DNA of 5,163 nucleotides from an uncultured Campylobacter sp. (GCA_938036585.1 CALHQN010000119.1:1-5163); one strand, 5' to 3'. Counted from the stretch's first letter, positions 1 through 3,558 are shown. Made by a program: numbers and translations. The notes: a model not told the origin generated them from the letters alone.

Positions 1-41
1 TTGAATTTACCCCGCGTATTTAAAATTTTATTAATATTGCT

Positions 42-57
42 TGTGTATAATTACACA
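42..57 (+). promoter_or_regulatory. Promoter and operator of hicAB copy 1
   Basis: A perfect 6-bp inverted repeat, TGTGTA-TAAT-TACACA, overlaps a perfect -10 box TATAAT at 46-51. No recognisable -35 box lies 16-18 bases upstream, only AT-rich sequence, as is common in Campylobacter sigma-70 promoters. The position suits autorepression, because HicB-type antitoxins bind palindromes over their own promoter. If transcription starts about seven bases after the -10, the leader before the hicA ATG at 72 is only about 14 bases, with a weak GAAAG as ribosome binding site. The motif recurs exactly at 736-751. Confidence 0.75.
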
Positions 58-71
58 CGAAAGTTTAAAAA

Positions 72-299
72 ATGAGCAAAGACGATAAATTAATCAAGGA
101 TTTGCAAAACAATCCCAAAAACGTTAGGTTTGAAACGTTAGAAAAAATTTTGCTTAACAGGGGGTTTACTTTGCAAAGCATTAAAGGCTCTCATCATAAT
201 TTTGTCAGAAACGGCTATTTAGTAACTTTGCCCAAGCATAAGCCTATGAAAATTTTTTACGTTAAGCTTGTGCTAAAATCTGTAGAGGAGCAGAAATGA
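72..299 (+). CDS. hicA: HicA family mRNA interferase toxin (copy 1)
   Basis: This 75-residue protein is a HicA toxin, a small RNase with a double-stranded-RNA-binding-like fold that cleaves mRNA and stops translation until bound by HicB. The family signature is visible: NPKNVRFETLEKIL and a glycine near residue 31, then G39-S40-H41-H42 with the catalytic histidine (H41 in the GSH motif), then YLVTLPKHKPMK and a closing helix. It has a short N-terminal extension (about residues 1-14) ahead of the usual core, shared with copy 2. The ATG follows the operator-promoter by 14 bases. Its stop overlaps the hicB start as ATGA, so the two are probably translationally coupled. It looks intact. The toxin call is from family knowledge; activity is not shown. 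Confidence 0.9.
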   Translation: MSKDDKLIKDLQNNPKNVRFETLEKILLNRGFTLQSIKGSHHNFVRNGYLVTLPKHKPMKIFYVKLVLKSVEEQK

Positions 300-652
300 A
301 AAAGGATTTAAACTATTATCTAAATTTGCCTTACAAAATCGAGCTTAGAAAGATAGCGGACGATGAAGGCGGCGGCTGGGGTGCATTTATGCCGGAATTT
401 AAAGGCTATGCTTTGTTTTGGGGTGACGGCGATACAAAAGAGGAAGCATTAAACGATCTTGATGCCGCTTTTAAATCTACACTTGAGAGTATGCTAGAGC
501 ATAACGATTTTATTCCTGAGCCTGCTTCCGATAAGAAAATTCGTGTGAATGTAAGTCTTTCGCAATCTTTGCTTAATGCTATCGATAAAGTCACAAACAA
601 TAGATCACAATTTTTAAGCGAGGCTGCAAATTTAAAGCTTAAGGAAATTTAA
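296..652 (+). CDS. hicB: HicB family antitoxin with ribbon-helix-helix domain (copy 1)
   Basis: This 118-residue protein is the antitoxin partner of the upstream HicA. Residues about 10-70 form the partial RNase H-like HicB domain, with DDEGGGWGAFMPEF followed by GDGDTKEEALNDLDAAF. This domain normally binds HicA and covers its active site. Residues about 80-116 form a ribbon-helix-helix DNA-binding domain: the strand KIRVNVSLS, then helices around LLNAIDKV and RSQFLSEAANLKL. That domain is the likely binder of the TGTGTA-TAAT-TACACA operator. The start overlaps the hicA stop by four bases. Compared with copy 2, the DNA-binding half is nearly identical while the neutralising half differs and carries four more residues. 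Confidence 0.9.
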   Translation: MKKDLNYYLNLPYKIELRKIADDEGGGWGAFMPEFKGYALFWGDGDTKEEALNDLDAAFKSTLESMLEHNDFIPEPASDKKIRVNVSLSQSLLNAIDKVTNNRSQFLSEAANLKLKEI

Positions 653-676
653 TAAAATCTATTGTAAGACTAAATA

Positions 677-699
677 TGGTGCGACCGACGAGATTTGAA
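677..699 (-). repeat. tRNA 3'-end fragment, candidate phage attachment site
   Basis: Read on the minus strand, this stretch is the 3' end of a tRNA gene: a T-loop TTCAAAT, a T-stem strand CTCGT, a seven-base acceptor strand CGGTCGC, discriminator A and CCA. The T-stem partner and the rest of the tRNA are missing, because the sequence switches to the hicAB leader right after the T-loop. Such 3'-end fragments are typical of the distal attachment site of an element integrated in a tRNA gene. The window start (TTGAATTTA, 1-9) equals 695-703, so a second copy probably precedes the first hicAB. The amino-acid identity cannot be told without the anticodon. Confidence 0.6.
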
Positions 700-735
700 T
701 TTATTCTACGCATTTAAAATTTTATTAATCTTTCT

Positions 736-751
736 TGTGTATAATTACACA
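736..751 (+). promoter_or_regulatory. Promoter and operator of hicAB copy 2
   Basis: This is the same inverted repeat TGTGTA-TAAT-TACACA over a perfect TATAAT (740-745), again 14 bases before the hicA ATG (766). The flanks CTT and CACGAAAGTTT are also conserved with copy 1. As the two HicB DNA-binding domains are nearly identical, either antitoxin could repress either promoter. Confidence 0.75.
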
Positions 752-765
752 CGAAAGTTTGAAAA

Positions 766-999
766 ATGAGTAAAAATGATAAGCTAATCAAGGATTTGGA
801 AAATAATCCTAAGAACGTAAGGTTCGAGACACTTAAAAAACTGCTTGAAAATGCTGGTTATGTAGCTACAAATAACGGCTCGTCGCATTGGCAGTTTAGA
901 AAACCCGGTAGAGATTTAGTAACTATACCCAGACAAAGACCTATGAAAGTTATCTACGTCATAGAAGCTTTAAAAGCATTGAAAAAGGAAGAGAAATGA
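766..999 (+). CDS. hicA: HicA family mRNA interferase toxin (copy 2)
   Basis: This 77-residue paralogue of the HicA at 72-299 has the canonical core: NPKNVRFETLKKLLENAGY, then G38-S39-S40-H41-W42 with the catalytic histidine H41, then RDLVTIPRQRPMKVIYV and a C-terminal lysine-rich helix. The first 23 residues are almost the same as in copy 1, while residues about 30-50 around the active site and the C-terminal helix differ strongly. The stop overlaps the hicB2 start as ATGA. It appears intact, with no frameshift. The expected role is mRNA cleavage by the free toxin, neutralised by the next gene product. Confidence 0.92.
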   Translation: MSKNDKLIKDLENNPKNVRFETLKKLLENAGYVATNNGSSHWQFRKPGRDLVTIPRQRPMKVIYVIEALKALKKEEK

Positions 1000-1340
1000 A
1001 AAAAGACAAAAGCTATTATCTAAATTTACCTTATGAAATAATCGTAAGAAAACTTACCGACGATGAGGGCGGCGGATACTTTGCAAGATATAAGGACTTC
1101 CCTTATATTATGGGTGACGGTGAAAATGAAGTAGAAGCAATAGCAGACGTAAAAAGTGCTTTTGACGGTGCTTTAGAGGTTATGCTCGCAAATAATGATT
1201 TCATCAAAGAGCCTAACGATAAGAAGGTCCGTGTAAATTTAAGCCTTTCGCAATCTTTACTTAATGCTATCGACAAGGTAACCAATAATAGATCCCAATT
1301 TTTAAGCGAGGCTGCGAATTTAAAGCTTAAGGGGATTTAA
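996..1340 (+). CDS. hicB: HicB family antitoxin with ribbon-helix-helix domain (copy 2)
   Basis: This 114-residue antitoxin is a paralogue of the one at 296-652. Its N-terminal HicB domain (about residues 10-65) has DDEGGGYFARYKDFPYIMGDGENEVEAIADV and is four residues shorter overall than copy 1. Its C-terminal ribbon-helix-helix domain (about 76-112), beginning KVRVNLSLSQ, differs from copy 1 at only a few positions. The operator-reading part is therefore kept while the toxin-facing part has changed, as expected for two modules with separate toxin partners but shared transcriptional control. The gene ends 14 bases from the stop codon of the converging minus-strand operon. No attachment-site fragment follows it. 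Confidence 0.92.
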   Translation: MKKDKSYYLNLPYEIIVRKLTDDEGGGYFARYKDFPYIMGDGENEVEAIADVKSAFDGALEVMLANNDFIKEPNDKKVRVNLSLSQSLLNAIDKVTNNRSQFLSEAANLKLKGI

Positions 1341-1354
1341 ATCGGTTAAATATT

Positions 1355-1735
1355 TTATTTAATTTCGATTTCTATTTTTTCTTTTTCGTTTCGTTTTTCG
1401 ATTGGTTTTTGCTCCGGTTCTTTTTTATTTTCTTGAAAATTTCCCATTTTATCTATTTCGTTGTATAGCGGTTCCGTTATTCTGTTGATAATTTTCATTT
1501 GTTCGTTGATTTCTCTCATTGTTTCTTTTTCTACTTTTTTCGTTTCTATCTCTGCCTTTTTCGTTTCTATCTCTAAGGCTTTTTCTAAGTTTTGTAGTGC
1601 TATTTCATCTCTAATTTGTGTTGCTATAAATATTATACTTGCTATAATTACTAGTATTACGGCTATTGTTATTAGCCATTTAAATGGATTTTCCGGTTCT
1701 GGTCTTTGGTCTATTAAATCTTCAAATTCTTTCAT
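1355..1735 (-). CDS. Small single-span membrane protein with coiled coil, function unknown
   Basis: I do not recognise this 126-residue protein. Residues 1-19 are acidic and polar, residues about 20-39 form one strongly hydrophobic segment (WLITIAVILVIIASIIFIAT), and residues about 43-90 are a charged, heptad-like helix rich in Glu, Lys and Ile, followed by a Lys/Glu/Pro-rich tail. The short N-terminus and long charged C-terminus suggest a membrane anchor with a cytoplasmic or periplasmic coiled coil; the orientation is uncertain. The ATG has a good AAAGGA site, and the start overlaps the upstream stop as TAATG, so it is likely coupled to the helix-turn-helix gene. A role in phage lysogeny or exclusion is possible from context only. 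Confidence 0.7.
   Translation of the reverse strand: MKEFEDLIDQRPEPENPFKWLITIAVILVIIASIIFIATQIRDEIALQNLEKALEIETKKAEIETKKVEKETMREINEQMKIINRITEPLYNEIDKMGNFQENKKEPEQKPIEKRNEKEKIEIEIK
1536..1574 (-). repeat. Direct repeat of 18 bp at 21-bp spacing within the coiled coil
   Basis: The 18-base sequence TTTTTCGTTTCTATCTCT occurs at 1536-1553 and again at 1557-1574, exactly 21 bp apart. On the coding (minus) strand this gives the repeated heptad IETKKAE / IETKKVE. The 21-bp period equals seven residues, one coiled-coil heptad, so the coil may have grown by slippage of one unit. Confidence 0.8.
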
Positions 1736-1944
1736 TATTTATCCTTTATCGTATTGATTTTTTTTGATTCTGCTTTTTCTTTAATAGCTTCGAGTTTTTT
1801 AAGGTAAATTTCCGTTTCTTTGATTTGTTCGTCAAGCGCCAAGCCTTGATTTATAAGTCTTATTAGCTCGGGTTTTTCTTTCTCCCAGTTGTTAAGCGTT
1901 CCTCTGCTTATGTTTAATAATTCTGCTAGTTCTTGTCTATTCAT
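1735..1944 (-). CDS. Small helix-turn-helix DNA-binding protein, candidate phage regulator
   Basis: This 69-residue protein begins with a clear helix-turn-helix: residues 3-10 (RQELAELL), a turn at N11-I12-S13, and a recognition helix around residues 14-22 (RGTLNNWEK). A second helical, charged region follows (about 36-62). The pattern is that of short phage or mobile-element regulators. It is first in a minus-strand operon, facing a long control region with inverted repeats, so autoregulation and control of the divergent virion genes is a reasonable inference. The ATG at 1944 lacks a strong ribosome binding site. It is too small for a full CI-type repressor, with no cleavage or large dimerisation domain. 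Alternatively it could be an activator or a control protein of an accessory module. Confidence 0.75.
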   Translation of the reverse strand: MNRQELAELLNISRGTLNNWEKEKPELIRLINQGLALDEQIKETEIYLKKLEAIKEKAESKKINTIKDK

Positions 1945-1961
1945 TTTGACATCTTTTTAAT

Positions 1962-1967
1962 ATTTTA
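1962..1967 (-). promoter_or_regulatory. Possible -10 box of the minus-strand operon
   Basis: On the minus strand the hexamer TAAAAT lies 17 bases upstream of the helix-turn-helix gene start. A poor -35 (TTTAAT) sits 17 bases further up. The left arm of the large inverted repeat (1972-1992) falls inside this promoter, between and over the two hexamers. The call rests on hexamer similarity and position only. Confidence 0.3.
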
Positions 1968-1971
1968 GTAG

Positions 1972-2053
1972 ATTTCGTTCAATTATTAAACATAAATTAA
2001 GAATTCTTTGTGTAATATCACAATGTTCATTTTGTTTAATTATTAGACGAAAT
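1972..2053. repeat. Imperfect inverted repeat with 21-bp arms
   Basis: Bases 1972-1992 and 2033-2053 are inverted copies with three mismatches in 21 positions, separated by 40 bases. Read outward, each arm starts TGTTTAAT and ends ACGAAAT, pointing to the minus-strand operon on one side and to the plus-strand phage genes on the other. Paired operators for a regulator acting on two divergent promoters would explain this. A cruciform or recombination site is an alternative. Confidence 0.7.
2008..2023. promoter_or_regulatory. Palindrome, candidate operator
   Basis: TTGTG-TAATAT-CACAA is a perfect 5-bp inverted repeat with a six-base spacer. It sits near the centre (2012.5) of the larger inverted repeat. 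Its left half, TTGTGTA, is also the left half of the hicAB operators, with differences in spacer and right half. It could be bound by the helix-turn-helix protein or, less likely, by HicB. Confidence 0.4.
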
Positions 2054-2214
2054 GTGTTTTTTTGCTTCCTTATTGTTGATCTTTTTGACGCATTGATTTT
2101 AACTAAAGTAAGCAAATTCTACACTTAATTTCTCGTACTATGCCGCGACAGAGTAAAGATGTCTAGGGTCGAAGTTAGGCGGGGATCTCACCCGAGCAAG
2201 TGATTAAACTACTC

Positions 2215-2297
2215 AGGGCGGTTTGTGAAAATAACTCTTCCTTCCGCCCTTTAGGTTTAATCGAGTTAAGCTCAATCAAATATAAAGGAAGAGTTAT
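2215..2297 (+). promoter_or_regulatory. Potential pseudoknot masking the ribosome binding site and start codon
   Basis: Two perfect stems interlock. Stem 1 pairs AGGGCGG (2215-2221) with CCGCCCT (2244-2250). Stem 2 pairs 2231-2243 (ATAACTCTTCCTT) with 2285-2297 (AAGGAAGAGTTAT), which contains the whole ribosome binding site and the first two bases of the ATG at 2296. The 5' strand of stem 2 lies in the loop of stem 1 and directly touches its 3' strand, which is the layout of an H-type pseudoknot. Loops are 9, 0 and 34 bases. Formation would block translation of the next gene. The same sequence could fold in single-stranded phage DNA. Confidence 0.55.
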
Positions 2298-2685
2298 GGA
2301 CTACATTACGCAAGACTTCAAGGTCTCTTACGAACTTACAAAGGCTATCGCAAAAAGCGGCGCTAAAGGCGAGATGAACGGACGGGCTTACTCAAGCTCC
2401 GTAAAGCTTACCTCTCGGAACCAATACGAGGAGGAAAATTCCGTAACGAATTGCGTTGATCTCAAGGAGCAAGAGCTTATCGTTAGAATTCTTTGCAAAG
2501 ACGATCTAACGGCTGGGGTTCTTACCACGAAATTTAATCAGTTTTTCCGTAAAAACGGCATTCTAAAGTTTCATGCAGGGCTTCCGTCGTTTAATAACGG
2601 CGCATATACCCTTACGACTGACGAGGATGACGCATACTGGATAAATTTCTTAAACAACGAAACTTCTACTACTTCTAAAAAATAA
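2296..2685 (+). CDS. Small soluble phage protein, candidate ssDNA-binding (gene V-like) protein
   Basis: I chose the ATG at 2296 (129 residues) over a GTG at 2200 because AAAGGAAGAG sits just upstream of it and the 32 extra residues would cover the structured leader. The protein has no signal peptide or membrane span. It starts MDYITQDFKVSYELTKAI, then a Gly/Ala/Ser-rich turn and strand-like segments (NGRAYSSSVKLTS, residues 28-40; LIVRILC, 61-67), a basic segment NQFFRKNGILKF (81-92), and ends with a Thr/Ser/Lys tail. Size, lack of export signal and position just before the major coat gene fit the ssDNA-binding protein of filamentous phages, which coats phage DNA before assembly. No decisive family motif was recognised, so this is an inference from context. 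Confidence 0.75.
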   Translation: MDYITQDFKVSYELTKAIAKSGAKGEMNGRAYSSSVKLTSRNQYEEENSVTNCVDLKEQELIVRILCKDDLTAGVLTTKFNQFFRKNGILKFHAGLPSFNNGAYTLTTDEDDAYWINFLNNETSTTSKK

Positions 2686-2696
2686 CAAGCTTTACA

Positions 2697-2719
2697 AAGC
2701 CGATCCGTGCGGTCGGCTT
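2697..2719 (+). terminator. Hairpin between the ssDNA-binding candidate and the coat gene
   Basis: AAGCCGA (2697-2703) pairs with TCGGCTT (2713-2719). The stem extends inward by a G-T wobble and a C-G pair to about 9 bp with a five-base loop. No T-run follows, so it is not a standard intrinsic terminator. It may be a partial attenuator, an mRNA processing or stabilising structure ahead of the highly expressed coat gene, or a DNA hairpin. Confidence 0.4.
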
Positions 2720-2762
2720 GATAAAGTCTGCGCGCGGGCTTAAATTTTAAAAGGAGTTTGAT

Positions 2763-2987
2763 ATGCCTAAGTTAGAAAAACTTTCTGCTTTCAAATCTAA
2801 AGCTTTTGTTGCTGCTAGCATTCTCGGTTTAAGTGCCGTAAGTGCTATGGCTGATGTAACTATTGCTGCCGATGGTACCGTATCTGGTTCGCTTGATAAG
2901 GGCACTTTTATGGGTATCGCAGGTATCGTAGCTACGCTTTTGGGCGTTATCTTTGGCGTAAGACGCGGTCTTTCCCTTCTACGCTAA
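2763..2987 (+). CDS. pVIII-like major coat preprotein of a filamentous phage
   Basis: This 74-residue protein has the hallmark layout of an inovirus major coat precursor. Residues 1-16 are basic, 17-28 hydrophobic, and a signal-peptidase site is likely after A28-M29-A30, leaving a mature chain of 44 residues. The mature chain has a short polar, acidic N-terminus (DVTIAADGTVSGSLDKG), one membrane helix (about 49-66, GIAGIVATLLGVIFGV) and a basic C-terminus (RRGLSLLR) that would contact the packaged DNA. Mature major coat proteins of this group are usually about 44-55 residues. A strong AAGGAG lies seven bases before the ATG. The product would sit in the inner membrane before assembly into the filament. 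Confidence 0.9.
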   Translation: MPKLEKLSAFKSKAFVAASILGLSAVSAMADVTIAADGTVSGSLDKGTFMGIAGIVATLLGVIFGVRRGLSLLR

Positions 2988-2993
2988 GCTTTT

Positions 2994-3017
2994 TCCCTCT
3001 GCCTTTCGGTGGAGGGA
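2994..3017 (+). terminator. Terminator-like hairpin after the coat gene
   Basis: TCCCTCTGCC (2994-3003) pairs with GGTGGAGGGA (3008-3017) as a continuous 10-bp RNA stem with two G-U wobbles and a TTTC loop. It begins six bases after the coat stop codon. The tract that follows is only TAAATTTC, so termination would be weak or partial. Filamentous phages commonly have a terminator directly after the major coat gene, which keeps coat expression higher than that of the downstream virion genes. Confidence 0.6.
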
Positions 3018-3036
3018 TAAATTTCAAGGTTTTATT

Positions 3037-3165
3037 ATGTATGACTTTATCGATTTATCTAAGCTTACGATTTTTATTAATAGCTTTATGGCCGTCGTTA
3101 TAGTCTTTTTTGCTGTCGTCAAACAAGTAACCGTTGCTTTGGATATTTTTAAAAATTTGGACTGA
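3037..3165 (+). CDS. Tiny one-span membrane protein, candidate minor coat (pVII/pIX position)
   Basis: This 42-residue reading frame (MYDFIDLSKLTIFINSFMAV...) has one hydrophobic segment at about residues 11-28 and a short tail with K29 and DIFKNLD. There is no signal peptide, as in the small end-cap proteins pVII and pIX of Ff phages, which are about 32-33 residues and inserted directly. AAGG about eight bases upstream is a modest ribosome binding site. The next gene starts two bases after its stop. The assignment rests on size, hydrophobic profile and gene order; there is no recognisable sequence motif. Confidence 0.7.
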   Translation: MYDFIDLSKLTIFINSFMAVVIVFFAVVKQVTVALDIFKNLD

Positions 3166-3167
3166 AT

Positions 3168-3281
3168 ATGTATAAGCTTGATATTTCTTTGGAGCAATAC
3201 AATTTTTTAATGGGTCTAAGTGGCATTTTATGCGCTTTTTTACTCGGTCTATTCATTTTTTTAGTTTTGAGTAAGCTTTAA
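3168..3281 (+). CDS. Tiny one-span membrane protein, candidate minor coat (pVII/pIX position)
   Basis: This 37-residue frame starts MYKLDISLEQYNF and continues into one long hydrophobic helix (about residues 14-34), ending LSKL. It starts two bases after the preceding stop (TGA AT ATG), so translation is probably coupled; it has no good ribosome binding site of its own. Like its neighbour it lacks a cleavable signal. Together the two resemble the paired tip proteins that start assembly and bind the packaging signal in Ff-type phages. The strongly structured noncoding block follows directly. Confidence 0.7.
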   Translation: MYKLDISLEQYNFLMGLSGILCAFLLGLFIFLVLSKL

Positions 3282-3311
3282 TTTGCGCTTAAAGTTTTCT
3301 CAAATTTAAAG

Positions 3312-3371
3312 ATTAACGCGCGCCCTTTTTATTTAGCTCGCTAAATAAAAAGAGTGGCGCAATGCGTTAAT
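3312..3371 (+). repeat. 25-bp hairpin with two three-base bulges
   Basis: Three perfect stems stack. ATTAACGC (3312-3319) pairs with GCGTTAAT (3364-3371), GCGCC (3320-3324) pairs with GGCGC (3356-3360), and 3325-3336 (CTTTTTATTTAG) pairs with 3341-3352. The loop is CTCG. The only unpaired bases are AAT (3361-3363) and AGT (3353-3355), both on the 3' side. Twenty-five pairs with two regular one-sided bulges are far beyond chance and resemble a protein recognition hairpin such as the Ff packaging signal. A terminator is less likely, as no T-run follows. Confidence 0.85.
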
Positions 3372-3373
3372 CC

Positions 3374-3390
3374 CACGCCTCCAAGGCGTG
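3374..3390 (+). repeat. Perfect 7-bp hairpin with a three-base loop
   Basis: CACGCCT (3374-3380) pairs with AGGCGTG (3384-3390) across the loop CCA. It starts two bases after the large hairpin ends and is GC-rich, so it should be stable in single-stranded DNA or in RNA. Confidence 0.8.
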
Positions 3391-3393
3391 TGT

Positions 3394-3402
3394 CGCGAAG
3401 CG
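3394..3402 (+). repeat. GCGAAGC-type DNA mini-hairpin
   Basis: CGC-GAA-GCG contains GCGAAGC (3395-3401), a heptamer known to form an unusually stable DNA mini-hairpin with a GAA loop. It is the third hairpin of the block. In single-stranded phage DNA it could mark an origin or protect against extension. It is short enough to occur by chance, so its position beside the other two hairpins is the main argument. Confidence 0.5.
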
Positions 3403-3417
3403 TAGAAAGGAAGGGTT

Positions 3418-3549
3418 ATGCAAATAGGCGTTTTTACTGTAACTGGCGTTTTGTCGTTTGATTATTTTTTCTCAATCATAGTGTGGTTTTTGCTTATATG
3501 TCTGCCTATATGCGGCGGTTTGATTTTATTCGCGAAAAAGGTGCTTTAG
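3418..3549 (+). CDS. Tiny membrane protein upstream of the adsorption protein, function unknown
   Basis: This 43-residue frame reads MQIGVFTVTGVLSFDYFF, then a hydrophobic helix (about residues 17-38, with C28 and C32), and ends FAKKVL with two lysines. A clear AAAGGAAGGG ribosome binding site six bases upstream supports it as a real gene. It has no typical signal peptidase site, so it is probably an integral membrane protein. Small hydrophobic frames of this kind precede the adsorption-protein gene in several inovirus genomes. It may be a minor coat protein or an assembly helper; the sequence alone does not decide. Confidence 0.65.
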   Translation: MQIGVFTVTGVLSFDYFFSIIVWFLLICLPICGGLILFAKKVL

Positions 3550-3558
3550 GAATATTTT

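Larger units (their letters stand above)
1..1340. repeat. Tandem duplication of a hicAB module
   Basis: Two direct copies of leader-hicA-hicB lie head to tail. Bases 1-71 align without gaps to 695-765 (offset 694) with about eight mismatches counted by eye. The coding parts also align, but hicA2 is two codons longer than hicA1 and hicB2 four codons shorter than hicB1. Similarity is highest in the leader, in the first 23 residues of HicA and in the last 38 residues of HicB. It is lowest in the middle of each protein. This looks like an old duplication, or successive acquisition of related modules, not a recent assembly duplicate. Confidence 0.85.
1945..2295. other. Divergent noncoding control region
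   Basis: This stretch separates the minus-strand regulator operon from the plus-strand phage genes. It holds a large imperfect inverted repeat (1972-2053), a central palindrome (2008-2023), and a pair of interlocking stems at the 3' end (2215-2297). The part from about 2140 on is clearly richer in G and C than the part before it, with small hairpin possibilities such as CGGG (2180-2183) against CCCG (2191-2194). A TTGACG at 2085-2090 could be a -35, but no good -10 follows, so I cannot place the plus-strand promoter. A GTG at 2200 opens the frame of the next gene, but the strong ribosome binding site is at 2296. Confidence 0.6.
3282..3417. other. Structured noncoding block, candidate packaging signal or replication origin
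   Basis: No gene is supported in these 136 bases. They contain three hairpins in a row within 91 bases (3312-3371, 3374-3390, 3394-3402), with almost no spacer between them, and then the ribosome binding site (AAAGGAAGGG) of the next gene. Inovirus genomes keep strand origins and the packaging hairpin in such intergenic blocks, and the structures form in the single-stranded virion DNA. The role is inferred from structure and location. Confidence 0.6.

Noticed and set aside
406..600. Minus-strand frames inside both hicB genes (also 1103-1285)
   Set aside because: Both are antisense to hicB and exist twice only because hicB is duplicated. They have no start signals or recognisable domain.
1..1340. 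CRISPR-like or integron-like array from the repeated units
   Set aside because: There are only two units of about 694 bp with coding content, no short regular spacers and no attC-type structure or integrase in view.
1341..1370. AT-only stem (TTAAAT/ATTTAA) between the converging hicB2 and minus-strand operon as a terminator
   Set aside because: The stem is six A-T pairs and overlaps a stop codon, so it is too weak to claim in AT-rich sequence.
1461..1757. Plus-strand hydrophobic 98-residue frame
   Set aside because: It is antisense to the minus-strand membrane protein. Its hydrophobic look comes from the reverse complement of Glu/Lys-rich codons, and it lacks a good ribosome binding site.
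2131..2140. TCTCGTACTA, the complement of a conserved 23S rRNA stretch (TAGTACGAGA)
   Set aside because: The match is only ten bases and the flanks do not continue as rRNA, so it is probably coincidence.
2140..2166. Eight-codon frame MPRQSKDV as a leader peptide
   Set aside because: It has no ribosome binding site, and its stop has no clear relation to the downstream structure.
2200..2295. N-terminal extension from a GTG start for the ssDNA-binding candidate
   Set aside because: The GTG has no ribosome binding site, while the ATG at 2296 has a strong one. The stretch also contains perfect stems better explained as regulatory structure.
2718..2746. TTGATA, 17 bases, TAAATT as a coat gene promoter
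   Set aside because: The predicted start would fall within the ribosome binding site (2751-2756), giving an mRNA that lacks it.
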